Source: Pseudomonas piscis (GTDB lineage: Bacteria > Pseudomonadota > Gammaproteobacteria > Pseudomonadales > Pseudomonadaceae). Taken from it: 64,000 bases of DNA. The notes beneath the pieces were generated by a model. It was not told the origin of the DNA. It saw only the letters and a list, made by a program, of their open reading frames with translations, and did not search any database. The translations under genes and the position numbers were made by a program. The stretch spans positions 1,116,001-1,180,000 of the forward strand of contig NZ_WHUV01000001.1 of assembly GCF_009380155.1 (NCBI RefSeq), in the 5' to 3' direction. The stretch's first letter is position 1; each line of letters opens with the position of its first letter. Of the stretch, positions 25,635-34,531 are shown piece after piece.

Positions 25635-25790
25635 ATGGCGTGGACAGCTCGCCGATATTAAAGTTAATTGCATATATTGATTGTCAGTTAATGCAATTTT
25701 TGTATATTAATTTAGAACCAAAACGAATTTCACGGACGTTTTTTATGTAGTTAGCATGGGATTCGAACGCGCTGAAATAGGGATGTTGAA
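25635..25790 (+). promoter_or_regulatory. AT-rich promoter region of the ABC transporter operon
   Basis: 156 bases, markedly richer in A+T than the surrounding genes (for example TTAATTGCATATATTGATTG and TTTTTGTATATTAATTTAG). No certain -35/-10 pair can be fixed. It is likely the control region for the 25791-29541 operon. Confidence 0.45.
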
Positions 25791-26612
25791 ATGCCTGAGC
25801 AAGCCCCGCTCAAAGTCTTCGGCCATTGGACCGCAAGCCCTGGATATCGGGCCCTGGTGCAGCTGCTGCTACGCCTGGCCAGCCCCTTGCTGCTGCTCTT
25901 GCTGTGGGAGCTGGCCGCGCGCACCGGGTTGTTGCCGGCGCGAGTCATCGCCGCCCCCAGCACCATCGGTGCCACCCTGTGGCAGATGCTGGGCAGCGGT
26001 GAACTGGGCGGACATCTGTGGGTGTCCCTCAAGCGGGCTTTCGCTGGCCTGGCCATCGGCGTCAGCCTCGGTACGCTGCTCGCCCTGTTGGCTGGCCTGT
26101 CACGCGGTGGCGAGCTGGCCATCGATTCGCCGATGCAGATGCTGCGTACCTTGCCGTTCCTGGCCATCGTGCCGCTGTTCATCCTCTGGTTCGGGGTCGG
26201 CGAGACGCCCAAGATCGCCCTGATCGCCCTGGGCACCACCTTTCCCATCTACCTCACGCTGTTCTCCGGCATCCGCAGCCTCGATCCCAAGCTTGTGGAA
26301 GCCGCGACCCTGCTGGGCCTCAAGCGCTGGGAACTGATCGTCCACGTGATCCTGCCCGGGGCCCTGCCGGCGTTCTTCGTTGGCCTGCGCTATGCCTTCG
26401 GCATCAGCTGGCTGGGCCTGGTGGTGGTGGAGCAGATCAACGCCAGCGCCGGCATCGGCTACCTGGTCAACGACGCCCGGGACTTCATGCGCACCGACGT
26501 GATCGTGATCTGCCTGCTGGTCTACAGCGTGCTCGGCCTGGGCATCGATGCCCTGGTACGGGGCCTTGAACGTTTCGCCCTGGCCTGGCGGCCGATTTTC
26601 ATCAGGAGTTGA
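25791..26612 (+). CDS. SsuC/TauC-type ABC transporter permease
   Basis: 273 aa from ATG 25791, with AGGGA about 8 bases upstream. Six membrane helices are apparent. The BPD_transp_1 EAA loop is EAATLLGLKRWELIVHVILPGALPAFFVGLRYAFGISW. LAIVPLFILWFGVGETPKIALI is typical of sulfonate/nitrate/taurine permeases. With the ATPase at 26616 and the binding protein at 30565 it would form an inner-membrane importer, probably for a sulfonate or other organosulfur compound. Confidence 0.92.
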   Translation: MPEQAPLKVFGHWTASPGYRALVQLLLRLASPLLLLLLWELAARTGLLPARVIAAPSTIGATLWQMLGSGELGGHLWVSLKRAFAGLAIGVSLGTLLALLAGLSRGGELAIDSPMQMLRTLPFLAIVPLFILWFGVGETPKIALIALGTTFPIYLTLFSGIRSLDPKLVEAATLLGLKRWELIVHVILPGALPAFFVGLRYAFGISWLGLVVVEQINASAGIGYLVNDARDFMRTDVIVICLLVYSVLGLGIDALVRGLERFALAWRPIFIRS

Positions 26613-26615
26613 GCC

Positions 26616-27410
26616 ATGCACCTGTCATCTTCGCCACCGAGCCCGACTGCTGCTGGCCATTCGCCGGCCGCTGTCGAAGGCCGTGGCATCACCCGGCGCT
26701 TCGCCGGGCAAGCGGTGCTCGACGAACTGGACCTGGACATCGCCCCGGGAGAGTTCGTCGCCTTGCTGGGCCGCAGCGGCTCGGGCAAGACCACTTTGCT
26801 GCGCGCCCTGGCCGGCCTGGAACCCATCGACGCCGGGCGCTTGCAGGTACCGACGGCCATGGCTGCGGTGTTCCAGGAGCCACGCTTGATGCCCTGGAAG
26901 CGCGTTTGGCGCAACGTCGCCCTCGGCGTGCGTGGCGAGCAGGTGCGCCAGCGGGCCCAGGCGGCGCTGGAGGAAGTGGGCCTGGCCCATCGCCTGGCGG
27001 CCTGGCCCGGCACCTTGTCCGGTGGCGAGGCCCAGCGTGTGGCCCTGGCCCGGGCCCTGGTGCGTGAGCCGCAGCTGTTGTTGCTGGACGAACCCTTTGC
27101 CGCCCTCGACGCGCTGACGCGGATCCGCATGCATCGGTTGATCATCCGCCTGTGGCAGGCCCATGCCCCGGCGGTGCTGCTGGTGACCCACGATGTCGAT
27201 GAAGCGCTGCTGTTGGCCGACCGCGTGCTGGTGCTGGCCAACGGGCGCATTGCCGAACAACTGCCGATCCGCCTGCCGCGCCCGCGCCAGGCCGGCCTTC
27301 CCGGGTTCCAGCAACTGCGTGGGCAGTTGCTGCAATTACTGGGCGTCGAAACCGAGGCCGAGCCGGCCTCCCTTGTTGCCCCACCCCTGAGCAGGATTGC
27401 CAGCCGATGA
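26616..27410 (+). CDS. SsuB/TauB-type ABC transporter ATPase
   Basis: 264 aa. Walker A is GRSGSGKTT, the Q-loop is VFQEPRLMPWKR, the signature is LSGGEAQRVALARAL, Walker B is LLLLDEPFAALD and the switch His is in LLVTHDVDEALLLADR. The VFQEPRLMPW motif is typical of the SsuB/TauB group. It starts 3 bases after the permease and its stop overlaps the next start (ATGA). It powers import with the adjacent permease. Confidence 0.94.
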   Translation: MHLSSSPPSPTAAGHSPAAVEGRGITRRFAGQAVLDELDLDIAPGEFVALLGRSGSGKTTLLRALAGLEPIDAGRLQVPTAMAAVFQEPRLMPWKRVWRNVALGVRGEQVRQRAQAALEEVGLAHRLAAWPGTLSGGEAQRVALARALVREPQLLLLDEPFAALDALTRIRMHRLIIRLWQAHAPAVLLVTHDVDEALLLADRVLVLANGRIAEQLPIRLPRPRQAGLPGFQQLRGQLLQLLGVETEAEPASLVAPPLSRIASR

Positions 27411-28606
27411 GCCTTTGCACCGAACCATCCATCGCCACTGCGGCGCCCCTTGAGCTGGACTCCGTAGCGTTCGCCGACCTGCTGCAGCAGTTGAGCGAGG
27501 AGTTTGCCGCCACGGCGGCCCACTATGATCGCCACAGCGAGTTTCCCCATGCCAACCTGCAACGCCTGCACCAGCATGGTCTGCTGGCCTTGACCGTACC
27601 CCGGGCCCTGGGCGGCAGCGAGGCGACCCTGGCCCAGGCGCGGCGGGTGATCGGCGCCGTGGCCCAGGGCGAACCTTCCACCGCCCTGGTGCTGGTGATG
27701 CAGTATCTGCAGCACACGCGCCTGCAGCAGAACACCGCCTGGCCCCTGCACCTGCGCCAGCAAGTGGCCCGCGAAGCGGTGCAGGATGGGGCGTTGATCA
27801 ATGCATTGCGGGTTGAGCCGGACCTGGGCACTCCCGCTCGTGGCGGCCTGCCGGCGACCCTGGCGCGGCGGGTCGAGGGCGGCTGGTCGCTCAGCGGTCG
27901 CAAGATCTACTCCACCGGCATTCCCGGGCTGACCTGGCTGGCGGTGTGGGCCCGCAGCGACGAGCCCGAGCCCCGCGTGGGTACTTGGTTGGTACACCGT
28001 GACAGCCCGGGCATCCGCATCGAGGAAACCTGGGACCATCTGGGCATGCGTGCCACCGGCAGCCACGATGTGATCTTCGACGAGGTGTTCGTGCCCCTGG
28101 AACAGGCGGTGGACATCCAGCCGGCCAACGCCCCGCGACCTTCGGAGCTGGACAGCAAGGGCGTGCTCTGGCTGGCGGTCTTGCTGTCGGCGATCTACGA
28201 CGCGGTGGCCCGCGCCGCCCGCGACTGGTTGCTGGGCTGGCTCGCTCAACGGGCCCCGGCCAACCTCGGCGCGCCGCTGTCGAGCCTGCCGCGTTTCCAG
28301 GAACTGATCGGGCGTATCGATGCCTTGTTGCTGAACAACCGGGTACTGCTCGACGCCGCCGCCGAAGGGCGGATCGCCGCCAGCGAGGCCACCCAGGTCA
28401 AGTACCTGGTCACCAGCAACGCCATCAGTGCGGTGGAGTTGGGGATCGAGGCCATCGGCAACCCGGGGCTGGCCCGGGGCAATCCCATCGAGCGCCACTA
28501 TCGCGATGTGCTGTGCAGCCGCATCCATACGCCGCAGAACGACGCCATCCTCGGCGCGGTGGGGCGTGCCGCGTTCGCCTTGCCCAGCCGTGGAGCCCAG
28601 GTGTGA
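27407..28606 (+). CDS. Acyl-CoA dehydrogenase-like flavin monooxygenase (SfnB/DszC type)
   Basis: 399 aa. Acyl-CoA dehydrogenase N, middle and C domains are present: FPHANLQRLHQHGLLALTVPRALGGSEATL, KIYSTGIPGLTWLAVWA, GMRATGSHDVIFDEVFVP, and the helical C-terminus ending RDVLCSRIHTPQNDAILGAVGR. In sulfur-scavenging clusters such proteins are reduced-flavin monooxygenases (DszC, SfnB) that desulfurise organosulfur compounds. The reaction here is inferred from neighbours. It overlaps both flanking genes by four bases (ATGA, GTGA). Confidence 0.85.
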   Translation: MSLCTEPSIATAAPLELDSVAFADLLQQLSEEFAATAAHYDRHSEFPHANLQRLHQHGLLALTVPRALGGSEATLAQARRVIGAVAQGEPSTALVLVMQYLQHTRLQQNTAWPLHLRQQVAREAVQDGALINALRVEPDLGTPARGGLPATLARRVEGGWSLSGRKIYSTGIPGLTWLAVWARSDEPEPRVGTWLVHRDSPGIRIEETWDHLGMRATGSHDVIFDEVFVPLEQAVDIQPANAPRPSELDSKGVLWLAVLLSAIYDAVARAARDWLLGWLAQRAPANLGAPLSSLPRFQELIGRIDALLLNNRVLLDAAAEGRIAASEATQVKYLVTSNAISAVELGIEAIGNPGLARGNPIERHYRDVLCSRIHTPQNDAILGAVGRAAFALPSRGAQV

Positions 28607-29541
28607 CGCGCATCGCCAGCCAGCTCGATGCAGACTTCAACCGGCAGTTGCGCCAGTGGCTGCCCGGGATCGAGGTGCTGGACCTGCCCCGGGGCATTCC
28701 CGCCGGCTTGCCCGCAGATATCCAGGTGCTGCTGGCCGCCCCCCATGCCGACTTGCGCGACGCGGCGCAGCCACCGACCGGCTGGCCCTTCGGCCTGGGT
28801 TTCGTGCAACTGGCCAGTTCCGGCCTGGATTATTTCCCGCGCTGGCTGTTCGAGCACCTGCCGGTGGCCAGTGCCCGGGGCTGCACTGCGTCCAGCATCG
28901 CCGAGTTCGTCCTGGCGGCGATCTTCGCCGCCGCCAAGGGATTGCCCCAGGTGTGGGTCGAGCGCGCCGAACATTGGCAGCAACGACCGCTGGCGGCGGT
29001 GGCCGGCAGCACCCTGGGCTTGTTCGGTTTTGGCAGCATTGCCCGGGAGCTGGCGCCCAAGGCCCTGGCCCTGGGCATGCGGGTGCTGGCCTTGCGGCGT
29101 TCGCCGCAGCCTTTGCAGGTGCCCGGAGTGGAAGCGGTGAGCGACCTGGGGCAACTGTTTTCCCGCGCCGACCACCTGTTGCTGGCGGTGCCGCTGACCG
29201 AGCAGACCCGCCAGGCGATCGACGCCGATGTGCTGGCCATGGCCAAGCCGGGGCTGCACCTGATCAATATCGCCCGGGGCGCGCTGATCGATCAGCCGGC
29301 GCTGCTCAAGGCCCTGGACAGCGGGCGCATCGGCCTGGCCAGCCTGGATGTGGCTGATCCCGAGCCGTTGCCCGAGGGGCATCCGTTCTACCGCCATCCA
29401 CGGATTCACCTGTCGCCGCACACCTCGGCCAACTCGCCCGGGGTCTACCTGAATATCGCCCGGCTACTGGAGCGCAACCTCCGGCGTTGGGGCGATGGTT
29501 TACCCCTGGAGAATCCGGTGGAGATCCAGCGTGGCTACTAA
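28603..29541 (+). CDS. D-isomer-specific 2-hydroxyacid dehydrogenase
   Basis: 312 aa from GTG 28603, overlapping the previous stop (GTGA). The NAD-binding glycine motif is LGLFGFGSIARELA. The catalytic Arg is in NIARGALIDQPALL, Glu is in DPEPLPEGHPFY and His is in HLSPHTSANSPG. It reversibly reduces a 2-oxoacid to a D-2-hydroxyacid in the cytoplasm. Position in the operon suggests it handles a product of the adjacent monooxygenase or aldolase. The exact substrate is unknown. Confidence 0.9.
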   Translation: MTRIASQLDADFNRQLRQWLPGIEVLDLPRGIPAGLPADIQVLLAAPHADLRDAAQPPTGWPFGLGFVQLASSGLDYFPRWLFEHLPVASARGCTASSIAEFVLAAIFAAAKGLPQVWVERAEHWQQRPLAAVAGSTLGLFGFGSIARELAPKALALGMRVLALRRSPQPLQVPGVEAVSDLGQLFSRADHLLLAVPLTEQTRQAIDADVLAMAKPGLHLINIARGALIDQPALLKALDSGRIGLASLDVADPEPLPEGHPFYRHPRIHLSPHTSANSPGVYLNIARLLERNLRRWGDGLPLENPVEIQRGY

Positions 29542-29570
29542 CCTGCGGTGCCTAGGTCTTCCGGTGATCG

Positions 29571-29664
29571 CCAGGCAAAGCCCTGCGGGCCTCTTCGCAG
29601 CCTCGCGGGTTCGGCAGCGGCTACAGGGCCCCTGGCGGTTTGTGTAGCCGCTGCCGAAGGCTGC
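29571..29664. repeat. Intergenic inverted-repeat element, copy C
   Basis: CGGCAGCGGCTACA (29612-29625) and TGTAGCCGCTGCCG (29643-29656) are perfect 14-bp inverted arms, extended by CGCAGCC on the left and GGCTGCG on the right. It belongs to the same family as the elements at 7581-7716 and 16805-16940. It sits inside the organosulfur gene set. Confidence 0.75.
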
Positions 29665-29743
29665 GTAGCAGGCGCGGGGATCTTGAGACCGCAGAAGGGC
29701 TGGCGGGAGCAGGGTATTGATGAGCATTTCAAGGAGAGTGGAT

Positions 29744-30553
29744 ATGACCGCACATTTTCGTCCCGCGGTGTATGACTTGCCCCGCGATGGGCATACGGTT
29801 TTTCGCTGGGAGCACCCGCCGCGCCAAGCCAGCGTCGAGCTCGAGCGATTGCAACGCAAGCAGAGCCTGGCGGCGGCGTTCCGGGTCTTCGCCCGGTTGG
29901 GTTTCGACATGGGCGGGGCCGGGCATATCACGGTGCGCGACCCGGAGCACCCGGAGCATTTCTGGGTCAACCCGGTGGGGGTGTATTTCGGCCATGTACG
30001 GGTCTCCGACCTGCTGCTGGTGGACCCTGACGGCGCCGTCGTCGAAGGCGAGGGCGCGTTGAATCTTGCAGCCTTCGCCATTCATGCGGCGCTGCACCAG
30101 GCCCATCCCGAGGTGGTGGCCGCCGCCCATGCCCACTCGTTGCACGGCAAGGCCTGGTCGAGCCTGGGTCGCCTGCTGGACCCGCTGACCCAGGATGCCT
30201 GCGCCTTCTATGAGCGACACGCGCTGTTCGACAACTTCTCCGGGGTGGTGCTGGAGGCCAGCGAAGGGGCGCGGATCGCCGCCGCCTTGCACGGGCACAA
30301 AGCGCTGATCCTGCAGAACCATGGCCTGCTCACGGTGGGCGAGACCGTCGAGGCGGCGGCCTGGCGCTTCATCGCCATGGACAACGCCGCCCAGGCCCAA
30401 CTGCTGGCGGAGGCTGCCGGTACGCCCCGGCCCATTCCCCATGAAGTGGCCCGCCACACGGCGCGCCAGGTGGGCACCGAGTTCGGCGGCTGGTTCAGTT
30501 TCCAGCCCTACCGCGAGCGCATCCTGCGCGAAGAAGCGGATTTTCTCGATTGA
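29744..30553 (+). CDS. Class II aldolase/adducin family protein
   Basis: 269 aa from ATG 29744, with AAGGAG 8 bases upstream. Zinc-binding and active-site segments are recognisable: HAHSLHGKAWSSLG, ILQNHGLLTVGETVEAAAWRF, and an N-terminal GHITVRDPEHPEHFWVNPVGVYF. Family members are aldolases, epimerases or decarboxylases on phosphorylated or free sugars and acids. It lies between the D-2-hydroxyacid dehydrogenase and the ABC binding protein, so it is a likely catabolic partner. A second class II aldolase lies at 47204-47986. Confidence 0.88.
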   Translation: MTAHFRPAVYDLPRDGHTVFRWEHPPRQASVELERLQRKQSLAAAFRVFARLGFDMGGAGHITVRDPEHPEHFWVNPVGVYFGHVRVSDLLLVDPDGAVVEGEGALNLAAFAIHAALHQAHPEVVAAAHAHSLHGKAWSSLGRLLDPLTQDACAFYERHALFDNFSGVVLEASEGARIAAALHGHKALILQNHGLLTVGETVEAAAWRFIAMDNAAQAQLLAEAAGTPRPIPHEVARHTARQVGTEFGGWFSFQPYRERILREEADFLD

Positions 30554-30564
30554 GGACAGCCAGC

Positions 30565-31527
30565 ATGCAGCGTCGTCGTTTCCTGCAACTCTCGGCCCTT
30601 GCCGGCCTGGTCGGCGCCTTGCCGCGCCTGGGCCTGGCAGCCGCCACCGATTGGTCCGGGGTCACTTTGAACGTCGCCACCTACAAGGGCGCGGCCCCGA
30701 GCTTCTTTACCCAGGCGGGTATCGAACCACCCCCTTACCAGGTCAAGTACGCCGAGTTCACCGGCGGCAACCTGAGCTTCGAGGCCCTGGTCAGCGGCAC
30801 CCTGGACATCTCGCCGATGAGCGAGATCCCGCCGATCTTCGGCATCAAGAACCAGGCCCCGGTGAAGTTGATCGCGGTGCTCACCGGCGACGTCAACAAC
30901 CAGGCCTTCATCGTGCCCAAGGGCTCCACGGTGCAGTCGGTGGCCGAGCTCAAGGGCAAGCGCATCGGCTACATCCGTTCCACCAGTTCCCATTATTTTT
31001 TACTCAAGGCGCTGAAGGAGCAGGGGCTGGGTTTCGCCGACATCGTGCCCATGGCCCTGACCCCGCAGGATGGTTTCGCCGCGTTCCAGAACGGCGCCCT
31101 GGATGCCTGGGTCAGCTTCGGCTACTTCATCCAGCTGGCCGAGTTGCGTGCCGGGGCCCGGGTGCTCAAGACCGGGCAAGGCTACCTGTCGGGCAACTAC
31201 GTGATCGCCGCCAACCAGCAGAGCATCGCCGACCCGCGCAAGCATGCGGCGATCACCGACTACATCCTGCGCGAGTACCGCTCCTGGCAGTGGATCGCCA
31301 GCCACCCCGAGGAATGGGCGACCCGCAGCGCGCAGATACTCGGCATGCCCCGGGAAGTGTTCCTGGCCCAATACCGCGCCCAGAGCGGCCCGCGCTTGCT
31401 GCAACCGGTGGACGATGCGGCGGTGAAGTCCCAGCAGGACGTGGCCGATCTGTTCTACGAGGCCGGGGTGTTGCCCCAGCCGCTGGATGTTTCCGGCCTC
31501 TGGGACCGCAGCTTCCATTGGGGCTGA
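30565..31527 (+). CDS. SsuA/TauA-type ABC substrate-binding protein, Tat-exported
   Basis: 320 aa from ATG 30565. The N-terminus MQRRRFLQLSALAGLVGALP is a twin-arginine signal. The mature part matches the aliphatic sulfonate-binding family: YKGAAPSFFTQAGI, FTGGNLSFEALVSGTLDISPMSEIPPIFG, DGFAAFQNGALDAWVSFGYFIQLAE. It is probably the periplasmic receptor for the permease and ATPase at 25791-27410, although separated from them by three enzyme genes. Tat export suggests it folds, or binds a cofactor, before export. Confidence 0.9.
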   Translation: MQRRRFLQLSALAGLVGALPRLGLAAATDWSGVTLNVATYKGAAPSFFTQAGIEPPPYQVKYAEFTGGNLSFEALVSGTLDISPMSEIPPIFGIKNQAPVKLIAVLTGDVNNQAFIVPKGSTVQSVAELKGKRIGYIRSTSSHYFLLKALKEQGLGFADIVPMALTPQDGFAAFQNGALDAWVSFGYFIQLAELRAGARVLKTGQGYLSGNYVIAANQQSIADPRKHAAITDYILREYRSWQWIASHPEEWATRSAQILGMPREVFLAQYRAQSGPRLLQPVDDAAVKSQQDVADLFYEAGVLPQPLDVSGLWDRSFHWG

Positions 31528-31564
31528 GGGCCTGAGTGTCCTTCCAACCGGCCCTGGAGGCCCC

Positions 31565-32764
31565 ATGCTGCGCCGATCCTTGCTGACCCTGGCCCTGGCC
31601 AGCTCGTGGGCACTGGCCCAGGAGCCCGCCGCGGCCCTGCACCAACGCCTGACCGTACTCGACAGCCACCTCGACACCCCGATGCAACTGGCCCGGCCGG
31701 GCTGGGACATCCGCCAACGCCATCGCTACCAGGACGACCTGTCCCAGGTCGATCTGCCACGGATGCGCGAGGGCGGCCTGGATGGCGGCTTCTGGGCGAT
31801 CTTCACGCCCCAGGGGCCGCTCGATGCCGAAGGCCGGACCCAGGCCAGCGAGCACGGCCTGGCGGTGCTGACCCGAATCCGCGACCTGGTGGCCGCCCAT
31901 CCCCAGGACTTCGCCCTGGCCCTGCGCGCCGAGGATGTGCCGGCCATCGTCGGCCGTGGCCAGCGCGTGGTGTTCATCAGCATGGAGAACGCCGAGCCCC
32001 TGGCGGCCGATCCCCAGCGGCTGCTCACCTACCATCGCCTGGGCCTGCGCATGCTGGGGCTGGTGCATTCGGCCAACAACGATTTCGCCGATTCGGCCAC
32101 CGCGTTGCCGCAATGGCGGGGCCTGAGCCCCGCCGGACGCGAGTTGGTGAGCGCGGCCAATCGCCTGGGCATCCTGCTGGATGTGTCCCATGCCTCGGAC
32201 CAGGTATTCGACCAGGTGCTGGCCCTGTCCACGGCGCCGATCATCGCCTCCCATTCCAGCAGCAGGGCGATTACCCACCATCCACGCAACCTGGATGACC
32301 AGCGCTTGCGCCAGCTGGCGGCCAAGGGTGGGGTGGTGCAGGTCAACAGTTTCCCCAGCGACCTGATCGACGCCGTCCCCAACCCCGAGCGTGCCAAGGC
32401 CCTGGGGCCGCTGTACCGCGAGTTTCGCCTGGCCGCCAGCCTCAGCCCCGGACAAGTGGCGGACCTGGCCGAACGCATCCGCCAGGTGGAGGCCCGTTAC
32501 CCGCAACCCAGGGCGACCCTCGACGACTACATGAAGCACCTGCTGCATATCCTCGACGTGGTGGGGCCTGAGCATGTGGGCATCGGCGCCGACTGGGATG
32601 GCGGTGGCGGGGTCGAGGGGCTGGAGGATGTGACGCAACTGCCACGCATCAGCGAACGCCTGCTGGCGGCGGGCTACAACGAAGCCGACCTGGAGAAAAT
32701 CTGGGGCGGTAACTTGCTGCGGGTGCTGGCAGCGGCCCAGGCCAAGGCAGTTGCGGATAACTGA
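31565..32764 (+). CDS. M19 (renal-type) membrane dipeptidase
   Basis: 399 aa from ATG 31565, with GGAGG nearby. A short signal peptide (LLTLALASSWALA) is present. M19 zinc ligands appear as DSHLDTP near the N-terminus, VVFISMENAEPL, LDVSHASDQ and IIASHSSSRAI, with GIGADWDGGGGV near the C-terminus. It cleaves dipeptides or D-amino-acid-containing dipeptides in the periplasm. It closes the gene string that starts at 25791 and may supply amino acids, possibly from Cys-containing peptides; that link is inferred. Confidence 0.92.
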   Translation: MLRRSLLTLALASSWALAQEPAAALHQRLTVLDSHLDTPMQLARPGWDIRQRHRYQDDLSQVDLPRMREGGLDGGFWAIFTPQGPLDAEGRTQASEHGLAVLTRIRDLVAAHPQDFALALRAEDVPAIVGRGQRVVFISMENAEPLAADPQRLLTYHRLGLRMLGLVHSANNDFADSATALPQWRGLSPAGRELVSAANRLGILLDVSHASDQVFDQVLALSTAPIIASHSSSRAITHHPRNLDDQRLRQLAAKGGVVQVNSFPSDLIDAVPNPERAKALGPLYREFRLAASLSPGQVADLAERIRQVEARYPQPRATLDDYMKHLLHILDVVGPEHVGIGADWDGGGGVEGLEDVTQLPRISERLLAAGYNEADLEKIWGGNLLRVLAAAQAKAVADN

Positions 32765-32771
32765 GCCCAGG

Positions 32772-33521
32772 TCAGGCCAGGTGAAAGGCTTGTCTGATTC
32801 GCTGGAGCACGGCGGGCAGTTCTTCGTTCAGGCCAAGGGTTGCCGGCTCAATCGACTGTTCGGCCAGCAGCGCCAGGCACCGGCTCAATTCCTCGGCGAT
32901 GGCTTGGGGCAACACTATCGATCGGGGGGCCAGCAGCACCGAAAGGCTGAGAATGTCATTGCGATGCTTGCGAATATTCCTGCTATCGACACTTTCACCG
33001 TTGCTCTGTTGCTGGGTCAGGTTCAGCCAGGCATGAGCCTTGAGTGGGATCAGGCGATCGGCCCCGATGTGGCTGATGAAGTCGGTTTGCTGTATGCCGC
33101 CCAGCAGGAAGTTGTAGTAACGGTCGTCGAGCAGGATGGCGGACAGGCTCGATACGGCTTCTTCGACGGGAAGCGGGCTCAAGGTTGCCCCCTCGGCGAG
33201 GTCGATTCCACTGGGGCTGCGTGAGAAAAGTTCGAGCTGCGCTGGAAAGCTGTCGTCTTGCGGTGTGGTGAATCGATAGAAGACCGGCCTGTCGTTACGT
33301 TGCCTGATCCGATAACCACCATGGCGCACAAAGTCCCAGAAGCTGGCGGCGAAGGAGCTGTCCAGGGCCTCGACGATCAGCACGATGTCCAGATCCCTGG
33401 TGGCCCTGAATGCCTGGCCGGCTTCCTCCATGCTCAGGTAGGCGGCTACCCCGCCGATCAGCACATAGCGATCGCTGTAGTCGGCAAAGAACTCTCGAAA
33501 ACGCTCCAGCCCCCTCACCAT
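32772..33521 (-). CDS. AbiEii-like nucleotidyltransferase (putative type IV TA toxin)
   Basis: 249 aa. The MNT-fold signature is intact: VLIGGVAAYLS (Gly23-Gly24) and RATRDLDIVL with Asp43 and Asp45 as candidate metal ligands. The rest is helical (KHRNDILSLSVLLAP). AbiEii/MenT-type toxins transfer nucleotides to tRNA or other targets. Its ATG overlaps the preceding gene by 7 bases (ATGGTGA), so expression is coupled to the putative antitoxin. A non-toxic housekeeping nucleotidyltransferase is a less likely alternative. Confidence 0.78.
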   Translation of the reverse strand: MVRGLERFREFFADYSDRYVLIGGVAAYLSMEEAGQAFRATRDLDIVLIVEALDSSFAASFWDFVRHGGYRIRQRNDRPVFYRFTTPQDDSFPAQLELFSRSPSGIDLAEGATLSPLPVEEAVSSLSAILLDDRYYNFLLGGIQQTDFISHIGADRLIPLKAHAWLNLTQQQSNGESVDSRNIRKHRNDILSLSVLLAPRSIVLPQAIAEELSRCLALLAEQSIEPATLGLNEELPAVLQRIRQAFHLA

Positions 33522-34531
33522 TGCATGTCTTCCTCCAGTTGGCCCAGGGCGATCTGGATCCGTTCATCCTTGCTCTCCTGCAGGCTCAGGAGCAGCGAGA
33601 AAGGATCGACCCAAGGCTTGGCCCACGCATAGATCGTGGGTTCGTAGGTCCAGATTTCCAGCGCGCAGACTGCTTCGTCCCGAGCGACTTCGATGATCGT
33701 CGCGTCGATGCCCTGGAGACTGGCCAGGGTTTCACTCGAGCAGGCATAGATCGGCAACCGGGGGGCGACCAACAGTGTCTGGCCTGCCAGGGCCGACTCG
33801 CCCGCGAGCAGCAAAGGTTGCCCATCGAGCTGCGGGACCGTATTCAGCCACAGGGTTCTCCTAGTCGGGGAACGCATGTGTTTCCTGGCGTTGCGCCAGA
33901 GCTGGCGGGCAGGAGTGTGGATCTCGATGTGTTGCTGGCGATCTGCGCCCAGCGTGACCAGATCCAGACTCTTGAGCTCCTTCACTGCCCGCGAGATGGT
34001 CATCTTGGAGTATTTGAACGGTTGGCCCAGGGTCGCCTGGGAGAGCTGCAGGGAGGATGTGCAGTTGTTCATCAGCAGGTGAATCAGCATGGCTTGGGTC
34101 GCCGGGCTCAGGTGTTCGATCTTTTCCTGACGGGCCCGGAAGTATTCCCGCAGATCCAGGCCCAGCTCGGGAATGAACAGCTGGTTGCCTGGCACGATGA
34201 ACTGCACGCCTGCTTCGATTAGCCGCTTGCGTTCATAGGAAGCCAGTGCGGGCGCCACCAGCAGCAGTGGTGCATCGGTCAGCTTGCGCAGGGCCTGCAG
34301 GTGTTTCTTGATATCGGGAAGGCTGATGGACACCTGCTGGTTTTGCATGAGTACGATACAGGCCTGCCCCAGCAGCTTCATCTCCAGGCAGGAATAGGTG
34401 CTGGTCAGGTAATGGGGGAGTTTGGCGGCCTGGGACCAGGTAGCGAATGTTGGCCGGTCGCCTAGCACGGTTTCGATATAGGCGGCCAACAGCAGCAGAT
34501 CTGCTTCGATTGGCTGGAAATCTTGAGTCAT
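33515..34531 (-). CDS. AbiEi-like winged-helix protein (putative type IV antitoxin/autoregulator)
   Basis: 338 aa. A winged helix is visible at about 142-200 (LSPATQAMLIHLLMNN, LGQPFKYSKMTISRAVKELKSLDLVTLG). The C-terminal domain ends in IWTYEPTIYAWAKPWVDPFSLLLSLQESKDERIQIALGQLEED, as in antitoxins that neutralise AbiEii. The N-terminal 130 residues are not a standard AbiEi domain. It is the first gene of the pair and follows a perfect inverted repeat, consistent with negative autoregulation. Confidence 0.72.
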   Translation of the reverse strand: MTQDFQPIEADLLLLAAYIETVLGDRPTFATWSQAAKLPHYLTSTYSCLEMKLLGQACIVLMQNQQVSISLPDIKKHLQALRKLTDAPLLLVAPALASYERKRLIEAGVQFIVPGNQLFIPELGLDLREYFRARQEKIEHLSPATQAMLIHLLMNNCTSSLQLSQATLGQPFKYSKMTISRAVKELKSLDLVTLGADRQQHIEIHTPARQLWRNARKHMRSPTRRTLWLNTVPQLDGQPLLLAGESALAGQTLLVAPRLPIYACSSETLASLQGIDATIIEVARDEAVCALEIWTYEPTIYAWAKPWVDPFSLLLSLQESKDERIQIALGQLEEDMQW

